In this document: positions 19,869 to 28,333 of the stretch, in pieces | Layout of the letters: each line of letters begins with the position of its first letter | Position numbering within the stretch: the first letter of the stretch is position 1 | Assembly: GCF_000306115.2 (NCBI RefSeq) | Contig: NZ_AKWX02000012.1 | Coordinates: 186,001-250,000 of the forward strand | Direction of reading: 5' to 3' | Length of the DNA: 64,000 nt | DNA from: Leptospira wolffii serovar Khorat str. Khorat-H2 | Lineage (GTDB): Bacteria > Spirochaetota > Leptospiria > Leptospirales > Leptospiraceae | Made by a program: the position numbers and the translations under genes | The notes under the pieces: generated by a model | Databases searched by the model: none | The model's input: only the letters and a program-made list of their open reading frames with translations | What the model was told of the DNA's origin: nothing

Positions 19869-20621
19869 TTAAAGCAAGAAACCTCCGGACACTTCTATGT
19901 CTTGTGCAGTGATCCAACCGAAATCGTCGGAGAGTAGTTGGACGATGACATGTGCGATGTCTTGGGGGGCGCCGATCCTACCCAGGGCCGTTTGGTCCGC
20001 GAGAGGTTGGATAAACTCCGGATGCTTGTCGAAGGCTCCTCCTCCCAAATTGGTATGAACCGGACCGGGAGAGACTGAGTTGACTCGAATCCTTCTTGGA
20101 GAAAGTTCTTTTGCCAAATAGCGAGTCCAAGAAGTGAAAGCCGCCTTGGAGGCACCGTAAGCCGAGAAACCGGGAAAAGAACCTTTGCTGGAAGAGCTGG
20201 AGGTATTCACGATTCTTCCCCCGTCTTCCAAGATCTCTATCAAATTCTGCGTTAGGAAAAATGGGCCCTTGAAATTTGTATTTAGGATTTGATCGAAGTA
20301 TTCTTCGCTCATCTCCGCGAAGGGCATTCCTCCTCCCACTCCTCCGTTGTTCACAAGGTAGTCGAATGTCTTTCTATTCCAAACCTTCTCTAAAACTTTT
20401 TTCACCGACTCCGTAAAACTTGCGAAGCTGGACTTTTGGCCCAGATCCAGGTGCAGTGCAACGGCCTTTCCGCCTTCTCCTTCGATTTCTCGGACGACCT
20501 CTTCCGCTCCCTTCTTATCCGAACGATAAGTGAGTATCACGCCTATTCCGCGTTTTCCGAGTATGAGCGCCGTGCTTTTTCCTATTCCGTTACTGCCGCC
20601 TGTGACGATTGCAATTTTCAT
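19869..20621 (-). CDS. short-chain dehydrogenase/reductase
   Basis: This 250-residue SDR starts at the ATG at 20621, which has AGGAGG seven bases upstream of it. The longer frame to 20723 is not needed. The cofactor motif TGGSNGIG is at residues 8-15, NNGGVGGG replaces the usual NNAG, and the catalytic set is SSSSS followed by YGASK. The NAD(P) preference cannot be set with confidence, though the YRSDKKG after strand 2 favours NADP. The C-terminus (DFGWITAQDIEVSGGFLL) is typical of FabG-like SDRs. It is divergent from an AraC regulator, which may control it. Confidence 0.88.
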   Translation of the reverse strand: MKIAIVTGGSNGIGKSTALILGKRGIGVILTYRSDKKGAEEVVREIEGEGGKAVALHLDLGQKSSFASFTESVKKVLEKVWNRKTFDYLVNNGGVGGGMPFAEMSEEYFDQILNTNFKGPFFLTQNLIEILEDGGRIVNTSSSSSKGSFPGFSAYGASKAAFTSWTRYLAKELSPRRIRVNSVSPGPVHTNLGGGAFDKHPEFIQPLADQTALGRIGAPQDIAHVIVQLLSDDFGWITAQDIEVSGGFLL

Positions 20622-20800
20622 AATTTTCCTCCTAAGATGAATCATCTTATGCTCCGGAGTATGAAGTAATAGAGGAGAAGAGTAAAGATTCGAACCTACT
20701 TTTATATTGCCTAATCCTACCATTGGTATATGTAGAAAATCCTATTACTCTCAATTTTATTCTTTTAAAAGGTCTAAAAATGCCGTAAAATGGACCTGTC

Positions 20801-21679
20801 ATGGAAGATATTATACGAGAAATCGCCGAACTTACGATACATGCGGGCACGGAACCCACGGAAACGGAACTACCCGGAGTATGGATCATAAAGGGGGAGG
20901 TTCCTCAGCACCAGCTTGCGGCCGTTTACCAACCTATGATCGGATTTATCGTTCGGGGAGGAAAAACGATCTCCATCGGAGACCAGACCCTACATATGAA
21001 AGCGCCGTCTTATTTCATCATTCCCACGGAAATGCCCGCTTCTGGAAAAGTGGAACAGGGGAAGAATGGACTCCCTTATGTATCCGTGGCCTTGTATTTG
21101 AACCAAGAATCTATCCTAAGTTTGATGCAGGATTTACCCGACGATCAATGGGAAAGAAAGAGTTCCGGAGAATTTTCCAATTGCGATCTGGATCGGGATC
21201 TGGCGGAAGCCTGGTTACGTATGTTACGACTTTTGCATACACCGGAGCATATTGCCGCTCTTTTTCCTGTCTACGAAAGAGAGATACTGTATCGAACCAT
21301 ACTCGGGCCCCAGGGTTGGCGTCTCAGACAACTTTGTTTTGCTAGCGGAAAAGCGCCAAGAATCCATCAAAGCATCCGGTGGATCCGGGAGAATTTCAAA
21401 AAACCGCTGGATATCGGTCGGATCGCAGCTAAATCCGGTCTCGCTGTCACCACTTTTCACAGACAATTCAAAGACATTACGGGTATCAGTCCCATCCAAT
21501 TCCAAAAGCAACTCAGATTGCTGGAAGCGAGAAAGCTTCTCGTGTATAGCGGCTCTTCCGTATTAGAGGCGGCCTATGAAGTAGGCTATGAGAGTCCATC
21601 CCAGTTCAATCGAGAATATTCGCGGTTTTTCGGAGAATCACCCGCGAGAGATGCTTCTAGATTGCGGAAGTTAGGATGA
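20801..21679 (+). CDS. AraC-family regulator, YqhC-like
   Basis: This 292-residue protein has an N-terminal cupin-like AraC_N domain (LPGVWIIKGEVPQHQLAAVYQPMIGF, in pieces, around residues 24-50) and a C-terminal pair of helix-turn-helix motifs. The HTH motifs run from LDIGRIAAKSGLAVTTFHRQ to VLEAAYEVGYESPSQFNREY with the signature end FFGESPARD. The N-terminal type is the one seen in E. coli YqhC, which senses aldehydes and switches on a nearby aldehyde reductase. Here the divergent neighbour is an SDR, so a similar control of a carbonyl reductase is a reasonable inference. It would bind in the 180-base gap between the two genes. Confidence 0.88.
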   Translation: MEDIIREIAELTIHAGTEPTETELPGVWIIKGEVPQHQLAAVYQPMIGFIVRGGKTISIGDQTLHMKAPSYFIIPTEMPASGKVEQGKNGLPYVSVALYLNQESILSLMQDLPDDQWERKSSGEFSNCDLDRDLAEAWLRMLRLLHTPEHIAALFPVYEREILYRTILGPQGWRLRQLCFASGKAPRIHQSIRWIRENFKKPLDIGRIAAKSGLAVTTFHRQFKDITGISPIQFQKQLRLLEARKLLVYSGSSVLEAAYEVGYESPSQFNREYSRFFGESPARDASRLRKLG

Positions 21680-21835
21680 GAATTCCAGGCATAAATGTCC
21701 GTTGATATTTATCAGCTCCGCTTTACGACGCGATAAGAGGAAATGGTGGATTGTAAACGTTTCATATACTATAAACGAAATGCTCATGGAGTTTAACGTT
21801 GTTTCCTCAAGGGAGGAATCGTAGAGGATTGTAAG

Positions 21836-23446
21836 ATGTTAGGATTTGTCTCTGGATATAAGGAATCGGAAAAGGAGAAAAAACAATTATCCGTTCCGAT
21901 TACGAATCAAGAAAGGACCATGAGGGACGGTACTACCATAATTTCCATTACGGACCTGAAGGGGAAAATTACTTACGCGAATCAGGAATTTCTAGATATA
22001 GCCGGATATACCGAAGAAGAGATCGTCGGGAAACCGCATAATATAGTCCGCCATCCGGACATACCTAAGAGCGTATTCAAGGATTTTTGGGATACGATTC
22101 AGAGTGGAAATCCTTGGAGAGGAGTGGTTAAGAATAGATCGAAGAACGGAGATCATTATTGGGTGGATGCCATAGTCGTACCGAGAGTGGAAAACGGTGC
22201 GATTGTAGGCTACATGTCCGTTAGGCGACCTCCTAGTCGAAAACAAGTGGAGGATGCCTCGAAATTATATGCAGATATAATCTCCGGCAAGGCAAAATTA
22301 AAGCCGACGGTCGTATGGAATTTATCCGTCAGATTCAAATTATTTCTCTTTATTCTGGCGTCCGTAATCGGTCTGGCATCTGTGTCTTCGATGGGATACT
22401 TCGACGTCGATCTGTCGATCATTTTCTCTACTGCGATTGGATTTGCGTTACTTCAAGGAGCATTCGGTTTTTATTATGTGAATCTGATTCTAAAACCTCT
22501 GAAAGAGGCTACGAATGTCGCGAATAGAATCGCTGCCGGGGATCTTTCCGCCGACATTTCCCACGATCGAAACGATGAAATCGGCGATTTGGAGAAATCG
22601 ATTTTGAAGATATTGATCAATACCGTCCCGTTGATTTCCAAATTAAAGGAGAATAGCGATACGTTATTGCAATCCTCCGGAGAATTATCTAAAGCGAGTT
22701 TGAGTCTATCGACTGGGATCGAGGAGATGTCCCAGCAATCTCAGGCGATTGCCGCGGCGGCGACTCAAATGAATCAGAACTTAAACGTAGTATCCAGCTC
22801 GGTGGAGGAAATGTCCGTATCGATAGGAGAAGTCGCAAAGAAAGCCGCTGATTCGGCTAGGATTGCTCGAGGTGCGAATTCGGCCGCAATCATGACGAGC
22901 GAAGAAGTAAAAGAACTCGGAGAGAACGCCAGGGCGATCGGAAATGTGGTCGAAATTATCGCAAAAATCTCCGCTCAAACGAAACTTTTGGCCCTAAATG
23001 CGGCGATCGAGGCGGCGGGTGCCGGCGACTTAGGAAAAGGATTCGCCGTGGTCGCATCGGAAGTGAAAGAATTGGCTCGGCAATCGTCGGAATCTTCCTA
23101 CGAAATAAAGAATAAGATCTACGCGATTCAGAATAGTACGGAAAAAGTGATCGAACTGATCGGAACTATTTCTACAGTGATTGCCGAAGTCAACGAGATC
23201 AGCGGAAGCATCGCTTCCGCGGTAGAGGAGCAGTCCATTACTACTAAAGAAATCGCGGCAAACGTGGGACAGTCTTCGTTTACCTCGGACGAAGTAACCC
23301 GGAATATAAACGGTATTTCTTCAGCTTCTCTCGAAGGTGCGAAAGATGCTATTCGAGTTTCCGAACATTCCCAATCTCTGGAGAATCTTGCGGGAACTCT
23401 CACTACGATCGTGAATCAATTCAAAATATCTAATTCGATCGTTTGA
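21836..23446 (+). CDS. methyl-accepting chemotaxis protein with PAS domain (Aer-like)
   Basis: This 536-residue receptor has the following order. A PAS domain spans about 35-130 ([20 protein letters not shown], then [17 protein letters not shown] and MSVRRPP, the Aer-type PAS). Two close membrane helices lie near 167-186 and 196-215, with almost no periplasmic loop, and a HAMP region occupies about 218-270. A long signalling coiled coil follows, whose tip reads [17 protein letters not shown], with [15 protein letters not shown] after it. The PAS placement before a membrane anchor without a sensing loop is that of Aer, which senses redox state through FAD. It would signal to CheA/CheW. A hairpin terminator follows. 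Confidence 0.92.
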   Translation: MLGFVSGYKESEKEKKQLSVPITNQERTMRDGTTIISITDLKGKITYANQEFLDIAGYTEEEIVGKPHNIVRHPDIPKSVFKDFWDTIQSGNPWRGVVKNRSKNGDHYWVDAIVVPRVENGAIVGYMSVRRPPSRKQVEDASKLYADIISGKAKLKPTVVWNLSVRFKLFLFILASVIGLASVSSMGYFDVDLSIIFSTAIGFALLQGAFGFYYVNLILKPLKEATNVANRIAAGDLSADISHDRNDEIGDLEKSILKILINTVPLISKLKENSDTLLQSSGELSKASLSLSTGIEEMSQQSQAIAAAATQMNQNLNVVSSSVEEMSVSIGEVAKKAADSARIARGANSAAIMTSEEVKELGENARAIGNVVEIIAKISAQTKLLALNAAIEAAGAGDLGKGFAVVASEVKELARQSSESSYEIKNKIYAIQNSTEKVIELIGTISTVIAEVNEISGSIASAVEEQSITTKEIAANVGQSSFTSDEVTRNINGISSASLEGAKDAIRVSEHSQSLENLAGTLTTIVNQFKISNSIV

Positions 23447-23464
23447 TATTCGCAAGATATCGAT

Positions 23465-23516
23465 CGCTTCGAAAGCGTTTCCGAATAAAACGTCGGCGGT
23501 GGGATCCGCCGATGTT
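23465..23516. terminator. two hairpins between convergent genes
   Basis: A small stem CGCTT/AAGCG (23465-23477) is followed by a stronger one, TCGGCGG/CCGCCGA with a six-base loop (23493-23512). Short T-runs lie on both sides (GTTTTC on plus, GTTTTATT on minus). This fits a bidirectional terminator for the chemoreceptor and the convergent SGNH hydrolase. Confidence 0.65.
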
Positions 23517-23549
23517 TTCGAACCGAAAGTTTTCGTTTTCTATAAATCG

Positions 23550-24530
23550 TTATTTCACCGCCGAGCTCTTTTTCAAAAATAATTCCAACGTTTCTTTCGA
23601 TGGATTCATTAGTTTTAGCTCTTCTTTACTGGGGGCCATTTTCTTAATTTCTTGACCGGATAAAACGCCGGAACATGGATCTTCCTGATTCGGAGTCATT
23701 GCTCGTATGGCTCTAATCCAAGTGCATGCCATTTTACGATACCCATACATATTCGGATGGATTCCGTCCGGAGAATAGTCCGACGCTTGGAGAGTATGAT
23801 GCATGTCTACTAGCGTCATTCTTGCGCGACTTTCCGGTGGGAAGTTGAACCAATTATTCGCGATATAATTATTATACTTAAAGATTACTTTGTTAATCGT
23901 TTGGTAGTCTGGGGCGAGAGTGCCGTTGGTCGTTTTAATGATTTGCGCTACGAAAAAATGCGCCTTCTTATTTTTGCTCAACAATGCATTTAAAAGAGCG
24001 AATAGACTCTCTCCCGCGGAATTGGCCACTTGATCGATATCTTGATCGGTAGGATTCGGTTTTAGTCGGATCGCCCACATATCGTTGGTTCCGGAATGCA
24101 CTAAGGTGATATCGGAAAAGCTGTTATAACTGGCTTTGGTCAATAATAGTTCATTTGTCCAACCAGGATATCCGTCATGGGTTTGCGTATTGACCGCCCA
24201 TTGTGCAGCATAGGAACCTCCACTTTGATATCCTTCCGTGGTAAATTGGATCCCGTCCTGCATAAAAGAATATAGAGTCATCCAACCTCTATAACCGCCA
24301 CCGGCTGTTCCCGGAGGCATGCAGATGTATTGGTTGAGCTCCGCAACGAGGCAATTCGGATTTGCGTCGATCGTAAAGCCGACTCCGTATGTAATCGAAT
24401 CCCCGAATGGACGGATTAGAACGGGTCCACTGAGTTTGTACGGAGTTTGCGTATAAGTCATAGCGGGAAATAATAATACGGTGACGAGAATGCCGAGAAG
24501 AAGTGCGAGACTATTGCGTTTTCGATTCAT
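23550..24530 (-). CDS. secreted SGNH/GDSL hydrolase
   Basis: This 326-residue protein has an N-terminal signal peptide (SLALLLGILVTVLLFPAMTYTQ) and an SGNH hydrolase domain. Block I is IRPFGDSITYG with the catalytic Ser, the block with Gly/Asn is HSGTNDMW, and block V is SPDGIHPN with the catalytic Asp and His. Such enzymes are esterases or lipases; the substrate is not readable. It has a Cys-containing loop (NPNCLVAELNQYICMPPG) that may hold a disulfide, and a charged C-terminal tail with three near-repeats (KKMAPSKEELKLMNPSKETL). A second SGNH gene lies 365 bases further on, with a tiny lipoprotein gene between. Confidence 0.85.
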   Translation of the reverse strand: MNRKRNSLALLLGILVTVLLFPAMTYTQTPYKLSGPVLIRPFGDSITYGVGFTIDANPNCLVAELNQYICMPPGTAGGGYRGWMTLYSFMQDGIQFTTEGYQSGGSYAAQWAVNTQTHDGYPGWTNELLLTKASYNSFSDITLVHSGTNDMWAIRLKPNPTDQDIDQVANSAGESLFALLNALLSKNKKAHFFVAQIIKTTNGTLAPDYQTINKVIFKYNNYIANNWFNFPPESRARMTLVDMHHTLQASDYSPDGIHPNMYGYRKMACTWIRAIRAMTPNQEDPCSGVLSGQEIKKMAPSKEELKLMNPSKETLELFLKKSSAVK

Positions 24531-24622
24531 TTTTTACCTCGGCGGCAATATGTAACGTTATTCTAAATTGTAAAGTAAATAAATTATTATATAATATTAC
24601 AAATACTGCGTGCTTTGGGGTT

Positions 24623-24826
24623 TTATTCGACGGGCGGAGCATAATCCGAGTCGGTCGCTTGTCGGACTCGCTTTTCGCATGCTTCTTTGGGTAAGAATAG
24701 AAAGTAATCCGAAATACCGAACTTTTCCTTGTTTTCCGGATAAGCGGTCGAATCATACTCTATGCTTTTCTTTTTATCGCAACCGCATAGCGATACAAAT
24801 ATAAGTAAGATCGAAAATAATTTCAT
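24623..24826 (-). CDS. small lipoprotein
   Basis: This 67-residue product has a clear lipoprotein signal (MKLFSILLIFVSLCGC, Cys16) and a mature part of only 52 residues, rich in charged and aromatic residues (YDSTAYPENKEKFGISDYFL). No family is recognised. It lies between two SGNH hydrolase genes on the same strand, 92 bases before the first and 68 bases after the second, so all three may be co-expressed. Confidence 0.65.
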   Translation of the reverse strand: MKLFSILLIFVSLCGCDKKKSIEYDSTAYPENKEKFGISDYFLFLPKEACEKRVRQATDSDYAPPVE

Positions 24827-24894
24827 TTAGCACCCTTTGTTACCATAGCAGATCGGAATGTAAATTTTCTAATTAAGAAAAGGGAGATGGCTTT

Positions 24895-25761
24895 TTATTC
24901 TTTCGTCTTGAGTTCTTTACTTGCAATTTCCTTTATGATCGAATCCGAAAGAATTTTTCCTCCTTTATCGTTCAAGTGGATGCTATCGGTAAGGAACTCG
25001 AATCCGTTGGAGTCGGCGATACCGTCCCAGGTTCGAAAGAGGGTATAATATTGGAATATGGCCCAGTACATGATTCCGTAATTTCCGGTATACGAGGCTC
25101 GGGGAGAGCGACCGGAAGCAGAGAGTCCCTTTTCCAAGATTTCAAATAGGGGAATAATGCTTATTTTTTTTTCCTCTGCGATCTTATGATCGATACTCGC
25201 ATAATCCTTAGAGACTTGGTAGGGGTTGCTGTTCGGATCTTCTCCTAATGGAGGCACGGAAATCAGAACGATCTTTGCCTTGGTTCGTTTTTGAAGAGTG
25301 TCTAAAATCTGCCCCAAATTCTTCTGATAGGTATCCCGATTCGGACGCTCGGTCAGCTTCCATAGCTTTTTATACCGATTGAACTGTTCTTCGCCCAGGG
25401 TGGATATGAGATCGTTGGTTCCGATCAGTATAAAAATCATTTCCGGTTGGAGTTCCACCACATCTTCTAATAAAGGAAGTAGTTGGTAGGTAAGTCGGCT
25501 ATTGATTCCTTCGTTTAATACTAGGTAGGAAGAAAGCTTCGGATCTTTTCTTACGAAATCCACGTAATTCGAACTGACCGCACCGTGCGTTATGCTATCT
25601 CCAAGAAATAGAATCGATTTTCGGTCCGGTTCGGTCTTTTTTTGTTCGATTCCGAATTTTAAATTCTGGGGAGGAACTTTTGTCGCAAAATACAATGCGC
25701 AGTCGCTAAAAAAGAAGGCGTAGACGATGAGAATGCCGGTTTTGGAGAATCGTGTATACAT
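24895..25761 (-). CDS. SGNH/GDSL hydrolase, probable lipoprotein
   Basis: This 288-residue protein has SGNH motifs: LFLGDSITHG (block I with the nucleophile Ser), FILIGTNDLIS (block III) and LTDSIHLNDKG (block V with the catalytic Asp and His). The N-terminus (GILIVYAFFFSDC) looks like a spirochaetal lipoprotein signal with Cys21. It is a different subfamily from the neighbour at 23550: the two share only the motifs. A role in removing acyl groups from surface polysaccharide or lipid is common for such proteins but unproven here. Confidence 0.82.
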   Translation of the reverse strand: MYTRFSKTGILIVYAFFFSDCALYFATKVPPQNLKFGIEQKKTEPDRKSILFLGDSITHGAVSSNYVDFVRKDPKLSSYLVLNEGINSRLTYQLLPLLEDVVELQPEMIFILIGTNDLISTLGEEQFNRYKKLWKLTERPNRDTYQKNLGQILDTLQKRTKAKIVLISVPPLGEDPNSNPYQVSKDYASIDHKIAEEKKISIIPLFEILEKGLSASGRSPRASYTGNYGIMYWAIFQYYTLFRTWDGIADSNGFEFLTDSIHLNDKGGKILSDSIIKEIASKELKTKE

Positions 25762-25827
25762 GGGAGTCGGTGAGTGAGTTTCTTCGATGAGCGTAGTATG
25801 TCAAGCGGTTGGTGAAGGGGCTTTCCC

Positions 25828-25896
25828 CAGCGACAGGGATCGAAGCGGGGTCAAAAAATCGCGATGGGATTTTTTGACCGGAGCCGAGAGCCCGGT
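25828..25896. repeat. hairpin element with 12-bp perfect stem
   Basis: A perfect stem GGTCAAAAAATC (25849-25860) pairs with GATTTTTTGACC (25868-25879) around a seven-base loop. GC-rich words surround it (AGCGACAGGGATCGAAGC before, GGAGCCGAGAGCCCGG after). It looks like a REP-type intergenic element. It could also end transcription on either strand, since a T6 run lies within the 3' arm. Confidence 0.55.
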
Positions 25897-26066
25897 TTCG
25901 GAGCTTTCTGCGCGGTCGTTTTATTAGCTCCGACTTGTCTCCGAAAGTCGCCATGGAATTGGAAGCGGCGTAATTCGAACGCTTTCTAATTCGGACTTTA
26001 GCGTATCGGTTATCGTCATGTCGCGTGGGACGAGGTTTGTCGTAACATTTAAGTTTCTCGGACCTA

Positions 26067-26128
26067 CGAAGATTTATCAATTCTTCTTGCACTATTTTTA
26101 ATATTTCGCAAATCCTGCCTTCTCCATT
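26067..26128 (+). repeat. left copy of direct repeat flanking the arsenic cassette
   Basis: The 39 bases 26067-26105 are identical to 29611-29649, and the next 23 stay similar (both end GCCTTCTCCATT). The copy lies about 120 bases before the arsR start. No transposase or integrase is visible next to it. Confidence 0.8.
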
Positions 26129-26247
26129 ACGAAGTCTGATTTGGATCGTTCAATAAGTGAGGTTACGAACCGTCTCGTAAGGTTTAACGGAAGTTTCGCT
26201 CGAATTTGCACTTGAAAAAATAGGATAGCTTGTCCAAATCAAATCAA

Positions 26248-26577
26248 ATGGGAATCACGAAGACTGAGCTATTCAATAAAAGACAAAACAGGATCGCTTC
26301 ATACGCTAAGGCTTTGGGACATCCCGCTAGAGTCGCCATTCTCGAATCCATTCTGAAAAAAAAAGCCTGCGTCTGCGGAGATCTAGTCGACGAGCTAGGA
26401 TTAGCTCAAGCGACGATTTCCCAACATTTGAAAGCCTTAAAGGACGTGGGAATCCTACAGGGTGCGATCGAAGGTCCTTCGATTTGTTATTGTATAGATA
26501 GAAAAGCATGGGAGGAAATCGGCGGATATTTCAATCAGTTACTCTCTCGGATCCCTGCGAACGAGAATTCCTGCTAA
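26248..26577 (+). CDS. arsR: ArsR-family arsenic-responsive repressor
   Basis: This 109-residue winged-helix protein of the ArsR/SmtB family starts at the ATG at 26248; a TTG at 26230 would add six residues. The DNA-reading helices are in LVDELGLAQATISQHLKALK. The metal site of the arsenite type is visible as ACVCGDL (Cys41, Cys43) in the helix before it, and a further pair, Cys80/Cys82 (SICYC), lies near the wing. It would repress the cassette until arsenite or antimonite binds. A matching operator, two nested dyads of TTATCGCA, lies just after the gene in the acr3 promoter. Confidence 0.9.
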   Translation: MGITKTELFNKRQNRIASYAKALGHPARVAILESILKKKACVCGDLVDELGLAQATISQHLKALKDVGILQGAIEGPSICYCIDRKAWEEIGGYFNQLLSRIPANENSC

Positions 26578-26583
26578 ACTAGC

Positions 26584-26621
26584 TTGACATTTATCGCAAT
26601 ATTGCGATAATGCGATAAATG
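26584..26621 (+). promoter_or_regulatory. acr3 promoter with nested ArsR operator
   Basis: TTGACA at 26584-26589 and GATAAT at 26606-26611 have a 16-base spacer. Between and over them lies the perfect 20-bp palindrome at 26591-26610 (TTATCGCAAT/ATTGCGATAA). An outer inverted repeat, ATTTATCGCA (26589-26598) with TGCGATAAAT (26611-26620), shares the left arm, so there are three half-sites. The acr3 ATG is at 26619, about where transcription should start, and there is no ribosome-binding site. Confidence 0.75.
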
Positions 26622-27683
26622 TATCCTTCGATTGTTCCTGAAGAGCGATTATCGTTTATAGACAGATTTCTTACTCTTTGGATTTTTATCGCCATGGGGA
26701 CGGGAATCGCCCTATCCAATTGGTTTCCCGATTCCGTAGAATGGATTCGGAGATCCGAATTCGGGGGAACGAATATCCCGATCGCAATCGGACTGGTCTT
26801 TATGATGGTTCCTCCTCTGGCGAAAGTGAATTTTGCCGGAATTCCGAAAGCATTCGGTCGAACCGATCTCATTTTATATTCCCTGGCCTTGAATTGGTTC
26901 GTCGGACCTTTGTTGATGTTCGGATTGGCATATCTTTTCTTTCCGGCAAATTCAGAATACCGTACCGGTTTAATTTTAATCGGTATAGCCCGTTGCATCG
27001 CGATGGTTCTCGTTTGGAACGACCTAGCCGGCGGAGATCGCGAGGTTGCCGCGGGATTGGTCGCCTTAAACAGTATCTTTCAGTTGGCCCTTTACGGAAG
27101 TTTCGCATACCTTCTTATAGTTGTGTTTCCTGGGATGATGGGAGATGAGAATGCATCGATACGAATCGATTATTGGGATATTGCATCGAGCGTCCTGATT
27201 TATTTGGGAATTCCCTTCGTATCGGGATGGGGAATTCGAGCGGCAAGCATTAAGCTAAAGGGAGAAGAATGGACGATCCATCGATTCCTCCCCGCCATTT
27301 CTCCCGTCACTCTCATCTTTTTGCTCTTAACGATTGTATTCATTTTTAGCCTAAAGGGACATTCATTGTTTCATATTCCTTTGGATGTGATCGGGATAGC
27401 CGCCCCTCTTTTAATTTATTTCGTGTTCATGTTTTTCCTTAGCTTCGGATTAGGGATTCTGCTAAAAGCGGATTATCCGAGGAATGTCGCCGTTTCTTTT
27501 ACGGCGGTCGGAAATAATTTCGAGCTGGCCATTGCGGTTGCTATCGGGACGTTCGGTATAGGTTCCGGCCAAGCCTTCGTAGGAATCGTGGGTCCCCTGG
27601 TGGAGATTCCCGTATTGGTGATTTTGGTCGAGATAGCGAAACGGCTTAGATTGAAACTATACACGCGGAAGGAATCGATATGA
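26619..27683 (+). CDS. acr3: arsenite efflux permease, ACR3 family
   Basis: This 354-residue membrane protein is an ACR3 arsenite exporter with about ten hydrophobic helices. The N-terminus LSFIDRFLTLWIFIAM is typical. The essential Cys is in ARCIAMVLVWNDL (Cys126, in the fourth helix), and the second conserved site is FTAVGNNFELAIAVAIGTFG with its Glu. It expels As(III) using the proton gradient. The ATG at 26619 sits at the end of the operator palindrome with no ribosome-binding site, so translation may begin from a leaderless message. Its stop overlaps the next gene by four bases (ATGA, 27680-27683). Confidence 0.93.
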   Translation: MYPSIVPEERLSFIDRFLTLWIFIAMGTGIALSNWFPDSVEWIRRSEFGGTNIPIAIGLVFMMVPPLAKVNFAGIPKAFGRTDLILYSLALNWFVGPLLMFGLAYLFFPANSEYRTGLILIGIARCIAMVLVWNDLAGGDREVAAGLVALNSIFQLALYGSFAYLLIVVFPGMMGDENASIRIDYWDIASSVLIYLGIPFVSGWGIRAASIKLKGEEWTIHRFLPAISPVTLIFLLLTIVFIFSLKGHSLFHIPLDVIGIAAPLLIYFVFMFFLSFGLGILLKADYPRNVAVSFTAVGNNFELAIAVAIGTFGIGSGQAFVGIVGPLVEIPVLVILVEIAKRLRLKLYTRKESI

Positions 27684-28333
27684 ATTCGTTATTCGAACCT
27701 CTGCGCCGATTCTTAAACGAGCGAGCGGGAGAATTGTCCGAAATTCCCGTCGAAAGAAAGGAAAAGCTTTTTCAATTCTCTAAGTCGATTAGAGAATTGA
27801 GGTCCGATCGAAATTTTACGGAAATCGTATTCGTTTGCACCCACAATTCTCGTCGGAGCCAGATTGCTCAAATGCTTATCCTCGCTTGCGCCGAATATAA
27901 GGGGATTTCGGGAATCAGATCCTTTTCCGGCGGTACCGAAGTCACGGCCTTTCACCCGAATTCGGTCCAAGCCCTTTCGAATATTGGCTTCGAGATCGAT
28001 ACGGATCGGGTGGCGGATGGAAATCCGAAGTATCGGGTTTCCTATGGAGAGAATCTTCTTCCCGTTACCGGTTTTTCCAAATTGTATTCGGACGAAGCAA
28101 ATCCTCATGAAAGATTTATCGCTGTGATGGTTTGCTCTTCGGCCGACAGAGCCTGTCCTATGGTTCCGGGTGCTGTGAGAAGAGTCAGTTTACCCTATTC
28201 CGATCCGAAAGCCTTCGACGATTCTCCGGAAGCCATTAACGAATATATAGAAACGTGTAAAACGATCGCTCGGGAGCTTTTATTCGTAATGGATCCTTTC
28301 GAGAATGTCGCAGGAGATTTCAATGGGAAATGA
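27680..28333 (+). CDS. arsC: arsenate reductase, LMW-PTP-like
   Basis: This 217-residue protein contains a low-molecular-weight phosphatase-like fold with the P-loop CTHNSRR (Cys53 to Arg59, the CX5R motif). A second Cys pair, CSSADRAC (Cys152, Cys159), is followed by the Asp-Pro of YSDPKAFDD. This is the layout of the thioredoxin-type or similar arsenate reductases, in which three Cys act in turn. The N-terminal 40 residues and the middle segment (ENLLPVTGFSKLYS) make it longer than typical ArsC (about 135). It reduces As(V) to As(III) for export by Acr3. Protein tyrosine phosphatase activity is an alternative, less likely in this operon. Confidence 0.8.
   Translation: MNSLFEPLRRFLNERAGELSEIPVERKEKLFQFSKSIRELRSDRNFTEIVFVCTHNSRRSQIAQMLILACAEYKGISGIRSFSGGTEVTAFHPNSVQALSNIGFEIDTDRVADGNPKYRVSYGENLLPVTGFSKLYSDEANPHERFIAVMVCSSADRACPMVPGAVRRVSLPYSDPKAFDDSPEAINEYIETCKTIARELLFVMDPFENVAGDFNGK

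Noticed and set aside
25706..26092. 128-codon minus-strand frame covering the gap before arsR
   Set aside because: It runs through the hairpin element, one direct repeat and the start of the SGNH hydrolase gene. Its composition is Arg-rich and shows no fold, so it is a chance frame. The similar opening words at 29649 come from the direct repeat.
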